64,000 nucleotides of DNA from Pedobacter nutrimenti (lineage in GTDB: Bacteria > Bacteroidota > Bacteroidia > Sphingobacteriales > Sphingobacteriaceae): positions 124,001 through 188,000 of the forward strand of contig NZ_QKLU01000010.1 of assembly GCF_003208655.1 (NCBI RefSeq), read 5' to 3'. The position numbers and the translations under genes are program-made. The notes beneath the pieces are model-generated. The model ran no database searches. It was not told the DNA's origin and saw only the letters and a list, made by a program, of their open reading frames with translations. Positions 1 to 8,876 of this stretch are shown here, one piece after another (positions within the stretch are counted from its first letter, which is position 1; each line of letters starts with the position of its first letter).

Positions 1-399
1 AATGACATTTATTTGTTGTCCCTTGGTACAGGCAGGTCTAAAAGGTCTTATGACTATGACCATTTTAAAAAAAGTAGCGCCCTGGCCATTGTTCCAGCAT
101 TGATAGACATTATGATGAGCGGAGTGGCCGAAACAAGTGATTTCTTTTTACAACAGCTTTATCATTCTGTGGGTAAACCGGAAAACTATGTCCGCATAGA
201 GCCCGATAGCCTGGAAAGCATCAAAGAAGGCCTTGATGCGGCCAGCCCCTCCAACATCGAAAAGCTGGTTGCCCTGGGCGACAGGACCGTAAGCGAAAAT
301 GAAGGCCTGATTACCCTGATTGCAAAACTCCTGGTGGAAGAACAAAAACACAATGGCTCACAAAAGCCCTGGGATTTTTTAAGGATCAGAAGGCAATAA
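1..399 (+). CDS. Patatin-like phospholipase, C-terminal part (5' end outside window)
   Basis: The reading frame is open from base 1, so the gene begins upstream of the window; only the last 132 codons are here. The segment LLSLGTGRS near the start matches the conserved strand and turn that follow the catalytic core in patatin-family (PF01734) serine lipases, and the helical tail fits the family's C-terminus. The catalytic GxSxG serine and the Asp-Gly dyad are not in view, so activity cannot be judged. The family hydrolyses acyl esters of phospholipids or other lipids. It converges with the LytTR regulator gene, whose stop lies 6 bp away. The family call rests on a short motif. Confidence 0.6.
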   Translation, partial: NDIYLLSLGTGRSKRSYDYDHFKKSSALAIVPALIDIMMSGVAETSDFFLQQLYHSVGKPENYVRIEPDSLESIKEGLDAASPSNIEKLVALGDRTVSENEGLITLIAKLLVEEQKHNGSQKPWDFLRIRRQ

Positions 400-405
400 C
401 CTCAT

Positions 406-1134
406 TTAATGTCTGCGGTTGAGCATTTTTCCTTTCAGGTATTGGTCAAAAAAGCTATCCTTATAGGAGTCTCCAATGGAGAATTCTACATCCTCAATAA
501 AAACGCTGTTGTTATCAAAAGAACTAATATGATCCATGTTTAAAATATAGGACCGGCCAACTCTCTTAAAAATAACACCGGGCAGTTGGTTGTAAATACT
601 CTTGATGTTCAGGGCCGTAATAAATTTCTGGCCCTTCAAATGAATAATGACATAATCCTTTAGCCCCTGGATGTACAGCACATCTCTGTACAGGATTTTG
701 TGAAATTTACGTTCTGCTTTAACCAACATAAAATCATTAGAAATTTCAGTTTTAAGACCGGATGTTTTATCCAATTGCGTAGTTTTTTGCAGCGCCCTTA
801 CCCTTTTTATTGCCTTTATAAAACGTTCTTCTCTTATCGGTTTAACCAGATAATCGACCACCTCCAATTCGTAACTCTCCAGAGCATATTCTTCAAAGGC
901 TGTTGTAAATATGACATGAACATGCCCGGAAAGATGCCTTGCAAATTGCAGGCCATCCATCTCCGGCATCTGGATATCAAGCAGGATGAGATCCGTTTCA
1001 TGGTGTTGTAAAAACCGTCCTGCGTCTTTTACATTACTAAAAACACCCTGCAATTCGAGATCATAAACCAAATCGACGAGTAGTTTCATCCCTTCCCTTG
1101 CAATGGGCTCGTCATCAACAATAATACATTTCAT
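406..1134 (-). CDS. LytTR-family response regulator
   Basis: A 242-residue two-domain response regulator. Residues 1-120 form a receiver domain: acidic pocket D7-D8, phospho-acceptor D53 in LLD, a conserved T77/T78 and K98 followed by P99. Residues about 135-238 form a LytTR DNA-binding domain (LytR/AlgR/AgrA type), which binds DNA through beta strands rather than a helix-turn-helix. The start codon overlaps the stop of the upstream histidine kinase gene (ATGA), so the two are translationally coupled and form a cognate pair. Its targets are unknown; an inverted repeat upstream of the kinase gene is a candidate for autoregulation. Confidence 0.93.
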   Translation of the reverse strand: MKCIIVDDEPIAREGMKLLVDLVYDLELQGVFSNVKDAGRFLQHHETDLILLDIQMPEMDGLQFARHLSGHVHVIFTTAFEEYALESYELEVVDYLVKPIREERFIKAIKRVRALQKTTQLDKTSGLKTEISNDFMLVKAERKFHKILYRDVLYIQGLKDYVIIHLKGQKFITALNIKSIYNQLPGVIFKRVGRSYILNMDHISSFDNNSVFIEDVEFSIGDSYKDSFFDQYLKGKMLNRRH

Positions 1135-2213
1135 AAGTTTAATTCAAGTTTAACCTCATAGGTTAAAGGCAATTCTTCTATAAACAGCGTATGCCGGTCT
1201 GGAAACAGCAAAGAAAGTCTTCTGCGGATGTTTAACAGGCCAAAACCACTGTACATAGAATGTGCTTTACTTTTCTTTACCGGTTTGGAATTGATGCAGC
1301 TGAACAGCAGTCGGTTCCTTTCCAATTTAAATTTTAAATTTACGTACGAAGCTTTTTCACTATCGTGATTGTGTTTTACAGCATTTTCTACAAAAGGAAT
1401 AAACAGTAGTGGAGGAATCATCATATTGGTTTGATCACCCTCCCAGCCAATTTCGAAACGAAACAAGTCCCTCCTGATTTTCTCTAAATTCAAAAAATCC
1501 TCAATAAAACCTATATCTGCCCTAAGCGCAACCTTTTCATTGCCACAGTTGTAAATCTGATATCTTAGCAGATCTGACAGGTTCAACAGTACAAAAGAAG
1601 CCCTGGAAGGGTCTGTTTTGGTCAGAATATGTGCATTATTCAAGGTATTAAACAAAAAATGTGGATTGATCTGACTTTTAAGCTGATGCAGCTCGTGCTT
1701 CAGAGTCAGACTTTGCAATTTAGAAATCCGCTCAACATCTTTTACCCAGCGTTGGAATAATTTAATGCAGGTAGAGGCGGCAAGTATAATCCCAAAAACC
1801 AGGACAAATTTCAGAAAACTGTATAATGCATTTTCCGGTGTTTTTTTGGGAATATGCCGGTAAAAGTTCAACTGGACATCCGCCCAGGCCACCAGAAAAA
1901 AACTCAGGCCCAACAGCGCAGTTGCGCCAAGCAGATAAGCAGGAAGCCTTCCTTTAAACAAAAGGCGTGGAACCAATACATACATGTTCAGGTATAAAAA
2001 GGTAACGAACCAAATCAGGGCAAGCAATTGAATACCATAAAGGGTGTTGCCCTGCACTTTGTATTCGCCATTGTCTTCACTCACCAAAAGCACAAAAAGA
2101 CCAAGCAGCAGCAGATGGCGAAGTATTTTAAAACGTCTTCCTGTAAAAAAATCTGCAAATAAAGATTGATGCTGACCGAAATTCTCGCCCCTTGTTATTT
2201 CTTCTTTAATCAT
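1131..2213 (-). CDS. LytS-type sensor histidine kinase (His_kinase PF06580)
   Basis: A 360-residue membrane sensor kinase. About four hydrophobic segments (around residues 31-45, 60-80, 92-110 and 131-150) precede a short coiled linker and the His_kinase motif around H185 in NPHFLFNTLN, where autophosphorylation is expected. The C-terminal ATPase region carries an N-box-like ENAVKHN and a late glycine-containing segment (SGFGLLNIRRRL), as in YehU/LytS/AgrC-like kinases. No extracellular sensor domain is evident, so the signal is probably sensed in the membrane. It is co-transcribed with the LytTR regulator through a 4-bp overlap. Confidence 0.93.
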   Translation of the reverse strand: MIKEEITRGENFGQHQSLFADFFTGRRFKILRHLLLLGLFVLLVSEDNGEYKVQGNTLYGIQLLALIWFVTFLYLNMYVLVPRLLFKGRLPAYLLGATALLGLSFFLVAWADVQLNFYRHIPKKTPENALYSFLKFVLVFGIILAASTCIKLFQRWVKDVERISKLQSLTLKHELHQLKSQINPHFLFNTLNNAHILTKTDPSRASFVLLNLSDLLRYQIYNCGNEKVALRADIGFIEDFLNLEKIRRDLFRFEIGWEGDQTNMMIPPLLFIPFVENAVKHNHDSEKASYVNLKFKLERNRLLFSCINSKPVKKSKAHSMYSGFGLLNIRRRLSLLFPDRHTLFIEELPLTYEVKLELNL

Positions 2214-2244
2214 GGATCAATTTCCTTATAAAAATGGGTACAGA

Positions 2245-2264
2245 TTACCGCTGTTAAGCGGTAA
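2245..2264. promoter_or_regulatory. Perfect 7-bp inverted repeat upstream of the kinase gene
   Basis: TTACCGC - 6 bp - GCGGTAA lies 32 bp upstream of the kinase start, in the gap between the two-component operon and the divergent secreted-protein gene. The arms match exactly. It could be an operator for the LytTR regulator or another protein, but LytTR sites are usually direct repeats, so the assignment is open. Confidence 0.3.
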
Positions 2265-2363
2265 TAATGCATGCCATAAAATATAAAAAGCTTAAATCCC
2301 GGGGGTCGGTATAATAAATCAGGCCACTGGTATAAACATTTCCTAATCCCTTCCTTCAGAGGC

Positions 2364-2371
2364 TAGTTTTG
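2364..2371 (+). promoter_or_regulatory. Candidate Bacteroidota -7 element
   Basis: TAGTTTTG fits the TAnnTTTG consensus of the primary sigma factor in Bacteroidota and lies 60 bp upstream of the ATG at 2432. Only a poor -33 match (ATTTC around 2338) lies at the expected distance. Confidence 0.35.
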
Positions 2372-2431
2372 TTCAGGCCCGAACCATTACTACTGATTTA
2401 AATTTTAAACAATTCTAAATTAATCAAAAAC

Positions 2432-3112
2432 ATGAAGAAAAACAATTTAATCCTATCTGCGCTGCTCTTCCTGTGCAACACCAATATTTTTGCCCAGGAT
2501 TGCAACAACTTCTTTTTTTTCACAGAAAACAAAGAAGTTGTTATAAATAATTACGACAAAACCGGAAAATTTTCAGGAAAAGATATTGGCACAATAAGTC
2601 ATGTCCAGCAATCAGGAGAATCAATTACCTCCCAATACCGGGTGGTTAAATACGACGCTGGCGGAAAAATAAAACAGGACGGAAATGCCACCATTACCTG
2701 TAAAAATGGAAATGTCAGCATGGGTTTTCAAATCCCTGCTCTGGACGAGGGAGACAAACCCAAAGAAGCTTATTTCACCTATCCATCCGGAATGCAAACC
2801 GGTCAAAATCTGCAGGCCGGTATGGAGATGAACATTAAAGGAAAAGTTAAAGGAAAAAAAATGGATGTTTCTTTTAAGGTTGAAAACCGTAAGGTAATAG
2901 GAAAAGAACGGGTAAATACACCCGCAGGCAGCTATGACACCTTTAAAATTACTTATGATATGGACGTCCGTTTTAAAGTTTTAGGCATTGGAATCCCTAT
3001 GAAACTCAAAGTTTATGAGTGGTATTCCCCTTTAGCAGGGGTAGTTAAAACAGAGTCTTATAACAAAGACGGACAAATGGAGGAACATTCCATTCTGGCG
3101 TCGATCAAGTAA
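2432..3112 (+). CDS. Secreted DUF3108/TapB-like protein
   Basis: A 226-residue protein with a clear N-terminal signal peptide (MKKNNLILSALLFLC... ending near NIFAQ). The mature part is beta-rich. Its second half contains RVNTPAGSYDTFKI followed by YEWYSPLAGVVKTE. This pattern is seen in DUF3108-like beta-barrel or lipocalin-like proteins, where a threonine-proline-glycine turn precedes the core strands and a W-x-S-P segment ends the sheet. It is probably periplasmic; its function is unknown. It stands alone between the divergent kinase operon and the DUF4142 gene, with its own candidate promoter. The family assignment is from pattern recognition only. Confidence 0.6.
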   Translation: MKKNNLILSALLFLCNTNIFAQDCNNFFFFTENKEVVINNYDKTGKFSGKDIGTISHVQQSGESITSQYRVVKYDAGGKIKQDGNATITCKNGNVSMGFQIPALDEGDKPKEAYFTYPSGMQTGQNLQAGMEMNIKGKVKGKKMDVSFKVENRKVIGKERVNTPAGSYDTFKITYDMDVRFKVLGIGIPMKLKVYEWYSPLAGVVKTESYNKDGQMEEHSILASIK

Positions 3113-3174
3113 AACCCGGAAATAAAAAGAACTTTTTTGAACTTTTGATGTTATAGAGTTAAACAAAACAGAAT

Positions 3175-3206
3175 TTTATGAAATGTACTCCGGTATATTT
3201 CATAAA
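3175..3206. promoter_or_regulatory. Inverted repeat over the promoter of the DUF4142 gene
   Basis: TTTATGAAAT and ATTTCATAAA form perfect 10-bp arms separated by 12 bp. The right arm covers a near-consensus -7 element (TATATTTC, 3194-3201) about 20 bp before the ATG at 3224. A site in this position would suit a repressor that blocks the promoter. The cognate regulator is unknown. Confidence 0.4.
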
Positions 3207-3223
3207 CATCAAAATCTAATCTT

Positions 3224-3811
3224 ATGAAAAAGTTACTTTATGTATGTACAATTTCTGCTGCAGCGTTTGCCTTTCAGGGCTGCAACAGCGGAACAAAAGA
3301 CGCCAAAGAAACGGCAGACAGCTTAAACAAAACCAAAGACACCACCAGCAACGTGATGGCCACCGGAGGGATTGCTGTAGATAAAGCAGATGCTGAATTT
3401 GCAACAAAAGCAGCCGTAGGCGGCATGGCAGAAGTTGCCCTGGGAAAATTGGCCCTGGAAAAATCAGCGAATGCCAAAATCAAAGAATTTGCAACAATGA
3501 TGGTCAGTGATCATGGAAAAGCCAACCAGGCCCTTATTGCATTGGCCAAAGTTAAAAACATCACCCTTCCTGCAGATGTAGATGATGAGCACCAGAAAAA
3601 AATGACCGATCTGAAATCAAAAACAGGAGCTGATTTTGACAAAGCCTATGTGGATGCCATGGTCGATGGCCATAAAAAAACACTTACCCTAATGCAAAAT
3701 GAAGCAAAAGATGGGAAAGATGCAGATTTGAAAGCATTTGCTTCAAAAACAACTCCGGTTGTGGAAACCCATTTAAAAATGATCAACAGCATTCATGACA
3801 GTTTGAAATAA
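3224..3811 (+). CDS. DUF4142 lipoprotein
   Basis: A 195-residue lipoprotein: the signal sequence ends in the lipobox AFQGC (Cys20). Residues about 57-193 form a DUF4142 (ferritin-like four-helix) domain, recognisable by ATKAAVGGMAEVALGKLALE, ATMMVSDHGKAN and a final VETHLKMINSI helix. DUF4142 proteins are common in soil Bacteroidota and are often linked to stress; no catalytic role is established. The gene is monocistronic: an inverted repeat overlaps its promoter and a strong terminator follows the stop codon. Confidence 0.9.
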   Translation: MKKLLYVCTISAAAFAFQGCNSGTKDAKETADSLNKTKDTTSNVMATGGIAVDKADAEFATKAAVGGMAEVALGKLALEKSANAKIKEFATMMVSDHGKANQALIALAKVKNITLPADVDDEHQKKMTDLKSKTGADFDKAYVDAMVDGHKKTLTLMQNEAKDGKDADLKAFASKTTPVVETHLKMINSIHDSLK

Positions 3812-3830
3812 ACACAAAGTACAACCTGAA

Positions 3831-3869
3831 ACAAAGGCGGCCCTGAAATTCAGGACCGCCTTTGTTTTT
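3831..3869 (+). terminator. Intrinsic terminator after the DUF4142 gene
   Basis: A 16-bp stem with one mismatch (ACAAAGGCGGCCCTGA pairing with TCAGGACCGCCTTTGT), a 3-nt loop and a following T run. It sits 20 bp after the stop codon. Confidence 0.85.
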
Positions 3870-3926
3870 CAGCAGACAAACCATTTCAGGATCATCTACG
3901 ACCCTGCTCTTGATTGCAAAAACGGA

Positions 3927-5612
3927 TTATAAACTAAGGGCTTTCTTTTGGGGCCTCGAAGCATTAAGGATCAATAGAGCAACCAGAAAAATCAGCCCCC
4001 CTACACCCATAACCGTTGCCCGGTGGCTGGAAGAAACATAGCCAAGAGCGCTTATTCCAATCCCTAAAGCGCTCAGTGAAACACCAATGACCCGTACCCC
4101 AAACCGGTTCTGTTCGGCCGCAGCCAGGTGCAGGGCCGGATCAAGCTTTTTAGTTTCCCCTGCCTTCATTTTTTCCATTTCCAGTACTTCTGGGGAAACT
4201 TTATGATGAATAAGGTAGTACAGCTCAAATGCCAAAAGCATGGCCAATGGGATACCCATCCCCAAAATGGTTTCTAGGGTTCTGTTTAATTTTAAATCCC
4301 ATAAAACAGGGCTCAGGACCTTCAGAAAAAGATTAATCACCAAAGCGGTCACTGTAGCGGTCACCACCGATAAGCCGGTTTGTCTTTTTGAAAATAAAGT
4401 CCAGATGATGGGCGCAAACAGGGCACCACCCGCAATTGAAGCCGTACTTAACACCACTTCCACAATTCCGCCTGCACTGGGAATCCAAATGGCCACCAGT
4501 ATGGTCCCAATCCCAAACAACAGGGTAAAAAACCTGGCCATCAGGATCACTTCTTTCTCTGTTGCCCCCGGGCGGATCAGTTTTTTATAAATGTCCTGTG
4601 CAAATACGGTCGCAGCCATATTAATGGTCGTATTGGCCTTACTGGAGGTCGCAGAGATCATACCCGCCAGGACCAGGCCGATCAGACCGGCCGGCATTAC
4701 TTTTTGGATCAGCATCATATAGGCGCCCTCTGATTCCAGCCCCTGCAGATTGGGGTTTATAATGCGGTAAATCATAGGCGGAAGCATCCAGATGACCGGA
4801 CTCACCAGATACAGCACAGTAAACAGACCAGAGACCTTACGGGCATTTTTCTCATTTGAAACGCTCGTATACCTTTGCACATAAGACCAGTTCCCCCCAA
4901 TATAAAAAGTCTGGTAAACAATAAATGCCAGCATAAAACCAAAAGTATAGTCCTGGTTAAAGGGCTTAAAAAAGTCCTTTGGTGCCTCTTTAATCAAATG
5001 TGATACCCCGCCAATGTGACCAAAAGCAATGGGAATTACAATCAGTACGGCAGCAGAAAGTACGACAAACTGTACCACGTCGGTAACCAGTACCGCCCAT
5101 AAACCGCCTGCAGCAGTATACAGCACAATGATCAGCCCAATGCCAATAATACACTGGTTTAAGGTGAAGGGGGTAGCCACATAAACCATTTTCCCAACGG
5201 GGTACAAGACCGCTGCAGTCGTAAAAAGGCTCAGCAGCAGTGTCATATAGGTATAAAATTGCTTTTCTTTAGAACCAAAGCGTTTGCCAATATATTCTGC
5301 TGCCGTAGCGACACCTGTTCTTTTCCATTTCGCCGCAATAAAAAGCGTTACAATCAGACCGCTGATGGCCATGGTCAGCTGTATGGCATTGGCCACCAAA
5401 CCACTGCTGTAGGCAATAGAACCCCAAACCACAAAAGTCCCTGCAGAAAAATAACTGACAAACAAAGAAAGCCCGTTGATCCACCAGGGCGTTTCTCCTC
5501 CGGCCTCAAAAAAGGCATTACCATTTTTACTGCTCATTCTGGTAAACGTTAAGCCGATGGCAAAAATGAGCAGGGCGAAAACGATCATCACTATAAAATC
5601 CAACTGTACCAT
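3927..5612 (-). CDS. Sodium:solute symporter (SSS family)
   Basis: A 561-residue polytopic membrane protein with about 13-14 hydrophobic segments, matching the usual length and N-terminus of the solute:sodium symporter family (PF00474). Recognisable features are the first helix followed by FFEAGGETPWWINGLSLF, and the conserved region ATSSKANTTINMAATVFAQDIYK near residue 325. It is the last gene of the ten-gene PUL (26 bp after the FAD oxidoreductase gene) and the only inner-membrane transporter in it. It therefore probably imports the mono- or oligosaccharide, or uronate, released in the periplasm. The substrate cannot be read from sequence. The start is the first ATG (MVQLDFIVM). Confidence 0.93.
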   Translation of the reverse strand: MVQLDFIVMIVFALLIFAIGLTFTRMSSKNGNAFFEAGGETPWWINGLSLFVSYFSAGTFVVWGSIAYSSGLVANAIQLTMAISGLIVTLFIAAKWKRTGVATAAEYIGKRFGSKEKQFYTYMTLLLSLFTTAAVLYPVGKMVYVATPFTLNQCIIGIGLIIVLYTAAGGLWAVLVTDVVQFVVLSAAVLIVIPIAFGHIGGVSHLIKEAPKDFFKPFNQDYTFGFMLAFIVYQTFYIGGNWSYVQRYTSVSNEKNARKVSGLFTVLYLVSPVIWMLPPMIYRIINPNLQGLESEGAYMMLIQKVMPAGLIGLVLAGMISATSSKANTTINMAATVFAQDIYKKLIRPGATEKEVILMARFFTLLFGIGTILVAIWIPSAGGIVEVVLSTASIAGGALFAPIIWTLFSKRQTGLSVVTATVTALVINLFLKVLSPVLWDLKLNRTLETILGMGIPLAMLLAFELYYLIHHKVSPEVLEMEKMKAGETKKLDPALHLAAAEQNRFGVRVIGVSLSALGIGISALGYVSSSHRATVMGVGGLIFLVALLILNASRPQKKALSL

Positions 5613-5638
5613 TGTTCTTTGTTAATTATAAATTGAAA

Positions 5639-7918
5639 TTAGGAATAACATCTTACTGAAAATAATGCAGCCGGTACATTTGCCGAAGGCTGCTCCAAAA
5701 TGAGCGTCAGTTTTTTGGTTCTTATGGCCTTTTCCAGTCGTATGCTGTTCCTGCTCTGATGGTTTTCCGTTTTAGCAAAAACCACCCTGCCCTGATCGTC
5801 GAGGATCTTATAATTCCGCACACAAAAAGGCATCACCTGTTCGGGGTGTCCCATCAGCACAGATTCCATAGGATGGTCATAATCCGTATCAAAAAATAAA
5901 TCAATATGAGCAATTTTCTGCTCCTGCTCCCATTCCAGCTTTAACTGAGGATATTTATCTCCTAATGCCGCCACCCAGGCGTTTGGCCCGGTAGTAGGCC
6001 TGTAAACACCACTTTTAACCTGTTCTGCCCCAAATTGATGCAACCCTGAATCCAGCCTGAAAGCCAGGTTGTGCCCTTCAGGTCTCCTTTGTGGGCACCA
6101 GAATTCAAATTCATCCACACCGATATCCTCAGGCGAAGTTTGCCTTCCGTAATTGGAAACCGCTTTGTTCACCAGGTTAAACACAGAAAGAACGCCAGTA
6201 ACCCTTTGCTGGGAACAATAGATCTTTACTTTTGGATTTTTTCTTAACAGCACAAAGGCATAAGCTGCATGTTCCATTTCTGCTGCAAAAGCCAGCTGCA
6301 GACAATTTTTTCCGGGCTGTACCTGCAGGACCTGCTTTTCCAGCAAAAGGTCGGGGGTATAACTTCCTGTCCTGCTGCACACCTGAAGTTCAATTTCCAG
6401 CTCGGTATACACCTCACCTACCACATGAAAAGCCAAAGCGGGCACCCGGCCTTTGTTAAGAGGAAGCATCTGGCCCATAGAAACCTCCAGCGGCTTGAGC
6501 AAATCGGAAGACAATTCTTCCAGAACATATTCACTGGAGGCCGATACGCTCGCCAAAGCAACCAGGTCCAGATCATCCTCCAGCACAAAACCCGGAATAT
6601 GCTGCCCGCTTTTGAGCAATTCCCTTTGCAAAGCGGTCATTAATTTCTGCTCAAGAAGGCCCGCCGGGTATAGTTTATGCACTGTGGCCACGTAGGCAGC
6701 CATACCTACCGCCTGCCCCACATGTGCCGCTGTAGCCATTACCCTGGTCGAGGCAAAGGCCACATGGCTGGCACTGATGATGCGGCCTGCCAGAAACAGG
6801 TTCTTTATATTTTTACTGTACAGGCAGCGGTAAGGAATCTGGTAAACACCTTTACTGTGCCACTGGTTGCAGCCGGGTTTTTCACTGAACACCCCATCGG
6901 CCGGGTGCAGGTCTATAGACCATCCACCATAAGCAACCGCATCTGTATGTGTTTTTTGCTCGACAATATCCTGCTGCCGCAGTATATAATCACCCTCAAA
7001 CCTGCGGCTTTCCCTTTTTCCTGGAATGCTGCCTACCCATTCCAGGGTCATGGTTTCTGCTTCAGGAAAACGGCCCGAATTTTTAATGTAGTTCCAGGCA
7101 CCATACACGACCTTCCAAAGTTCCCACTTGATTTTTTCGGTATCATGTACGGTATCCAGTCTTCCCCCATATTCCAGCCACCACAATTTACAGCCATATT
7201 CTTTGGCATTAAAGCTTCTGAAACGCGGAATTTCTGTGGCAATGTCTTTTAATGCAAAATCCGGTGGAATAAATTGTACAGGTTTACCGGTATCCTTGCT
7301 GTAGAAATATAAACTATGTCCCAGCAGCTCTCCATATTCGGCTGTAGGCGCAAATTTTTCTCCGAATTCTTCTTTGCTCTCGGCCCCCATTCTGAAGGCT
7401 GCACCAGCTAAAAAGCCAACAATACCATCCCCGGAAGCATCGCAAAATAAAGGGGCCGAAATGAGGTATTCTGTGGAATTCTGACTGCAAAAAGCCTTTA
7501 CGCCCGATATGGTGTCCGGGCTGGACTTAAGCACCTGATAAACCGCCGTATTTAACAACAAGGTAATGCCGGGCTCCGAAACAACTTTATCCAGCAATAT
7601 GGTGTCAAAAACCAAAGGATTACCTTCCTTATTGCGATACGTATTCTCTACCAGTATTTCATCCACGACACCACCTTCCCTGCCCCAGCGGTTGTTGTTT
7701 CCCATATGGGAAGTCGCACCAAGGATCCAAAGCCGGACCTCACTGGATGAATTGCCCCCCAAAACCGGCCTGTCCTGAACAAGAATGACTTTCAGCCCTT
7801 TGCGGGCAGCAGTAATGGCGGTACATACCCCAGATAATCCTCCTCCAACGATTAAAAATTCTGTACTTAGTTTTTGAGACACCAATTGACGCGCTCCTGT
7901 TCCTTCTGATCTGATCAT
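5639..7918 (-). CDS. FAD-dependent oxidoreductase with C-terminal beta-sandwich
   Basis: A 759-residue protein. Residues 21-65 form an FAD-binding Rossmann start: strand FLIV, the glycine motif GGGLSG (25-30), then LGGNSSSEVRLW, typical of the PF12831 FAD-dependent oxidoreductases often found in PULs. A second FAD-contact region appears around NLFLAGRIISASHVA. From about residue 600 the sequence changes to a beta-rich domain resembling a discoidin/jelly-roll fold, perhaps carbohydrate-binding. No signal peptide is evident, so a cytoplasmic location is possible, although export by another route cannot be excluded. It probably oxidises a sugar or sugar-derived intermediate of this PUL; the substrate is unknown. 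A different PF12831 protein is encoded in the second PUL. Confidence 0.85.
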   Translation of the reverse strand: MIRSEGTGARQLVSQKLSTEFLIVGGGLSGVCTAITAARKGLKVILVQDRPVLGGNSSSEVRLWILGATSHMGNNNRWGREGGVVDEILVENTYRNKEGNPLVFDTILLDKVVSEPGITLLLNTAVYQVLKSSPDTISGVKAFCSQNSTEYLISAPLFCDASGDGIVGFLAGAAFRMGAESKEEFGEKFAPTAEYGELLGHSLYFYSKDTGKPVQFIPPDFALKDIATEIPRFRSFNAKEYGCKLWWLEYGGRLDTVHDTEKIKWELWKVVYGAWNYIKNSGRFPEAETMTLEWVGSIPGKRESRRFEGDYILRQQDIVEQKTHTDAVAYGGWSIDLHPADGVFSEKPGCNQWHSKGVYQIPYRCLYSKNIKNLFLAGRIISASHVAFASTRVMATAAHVGQAVGMAAYVATVHKLYPAGLLEQKLMTALQRELLKSGQHIPGFVLEDDLDLVALASVSASSEYVLEELSSDLLKPLEVSMGQMLPLNKGRVPALAFHVVGEVYTELEIELQVCSRTGSYTPDLLLEKQVLQVQPGKNCLQLAFAAEMEHAAYAFVLLRKNPKVKIYCSQQRVTGVLSVFNLVNKAVSNYGRQTSPEDIGVDEFEFWCPQRRPEGHNLAFRLDSGLHQFGAEQVKSGVYRPTTGPNAWVAALGDKYPQLKLEWEQEQKIAHIDLFFDTDYDHPMESVLMGHPEQVMPFCVRNYKILDDQGRVVFAKTENHQSRNSIRLEKAIRTKKLTLILEQPSANVPAALFSVRCYS

Positions 7919-7960
7919 AGTAAATGTTTGGGCTGCCCCGATATTTTTTATTAAATTATT

Positions 7961-8860
7961 TTAAAACTGAACTGTTTTTGCGGCTGTTTGTCTGAGGTAA
8001 GCCGCAAAACCTGCAGGGACATTGTCGGGTACATATTGTATTTTTTCCGGTGACTCTTTAAATAAAAAGGCATACCATACTAAGGAGCCCAGGTACCTGC
8101 CCGCCTCATTGGCATGGTTGGGATCAAATACCAATTTTTTATCCTTCCAGTAATAGCCCATATTCAGGGAATTGACCTGATCAGGAAGATTGGGGTAAAC
8201 TGCATTTTCATCATCAAAAGCCGGATCCTTTTTATATACATATTCGGTCCCGGAAGCTACCCGGTTAAAAGCATCTCCCACAGGAATAATGTCCAGGTTC
8301 AATTGTTTAGCCACCGCATGATAGGCTGCCCTTGATTTCTGCCACATTTCTGTCTGGTTTTTGGCCAGCTGCTTAGCCGCAACCCGGCCAAACTTTTTTG
8401 CATCACTGCGGTAAGCCCAGTTCTGGTGTAAAATAATCCTTGTCTTTGGCTGTAAAGCTTTAATGTAATTGTAAAGCTTTTCCGCATAGGGACTGTAGCT
8501 GTCCAGGTCTGCCGACAAATAAGAATACTGCTGTATGGTCACCACATCCCAGGGCCCTTCCAATAAAAGCATGCGCAGTGATTTCCCATTATAAGGTTTT
8601 CCTTTTGGATCATCGGGGTTGGCCTCTGCAGCCTCTGCGTATTCCCAATGTTGTTGTAAAGAGCAGCCCCCAACTTCGGCCTTGCCAATAACCAGCTGTT
8701 TATGCCTTTCTTTGGCCAGGTTTGGCAAATAGGCGGTCGCATTCCCCGAAAAACTGTTACCAATCACCAATAAACGGATGGCCTTGTCCTGATCCTGTCC
8801 AAAACAAAACTGACTGACCAGCAATAGGACAACTAAAAAGATCTTTTTTGTACGCTTCAT
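7961..8860 (-). CDS. DUF4886 SGNH-like secreted protein
   Basis: A 299-residue protein with a signal peptide (hydrophobic 7-20, cleavage near CFGQ). VIGNSFSGNA (around S36) resembles the block I GDS motif of SGNH hydrolases, and FDPNHANEAG near residue 250 provides the expected Asp-x-x-His pair. This is the DUF4886 arrangement. Members are predicted periplasmic esterases, probably removing acyl or sulfate-like decorations from glycans; activity is not proven. It lies 16 bp downstream of a second, unrelated-length SGNH hydrolase gene in the same operon, which suggests that the substrate carries more than one kind of ester. Confidence 0.85.
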   Translation of the reverse strand: MKRTKKIFLVVLLLVSQFCFGQDQDKAIRLLVIGNSFSGNATAYLPNLAKERHKQLVIGKAEVGGCSLQQHWEYAEAAEANPDDPKGKPYNGKSLRMLLLEGPWDVVTIQQYSYLSADLDSYSPYAEKLYNYIKALQPKTRIILHQNWAYRSDAKKFGRVAAKQLAKNQTEMWQKSRAAYHAVAKQLNLDIIPVGDAFNRVASGTEYVYKKDPAFDDENAVYPNLPDQVNSLNMGYYWKDKKLVFDPNHANEAGRYLGSLVWYAFLFKESPEKIQYVPDNVPAGFAAYLRQTAAKTVQF

Positions 8861-8876
8861 TTTTTTGTATTTATAA

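Noticed and set aside
1131-2264. The inverted repeat at 2245-2264 as a LytTR-regulator binding site
   Set aside because: LytTR domains usually bind direct repeats; the palindrome is listed as a site of unknown partner only.
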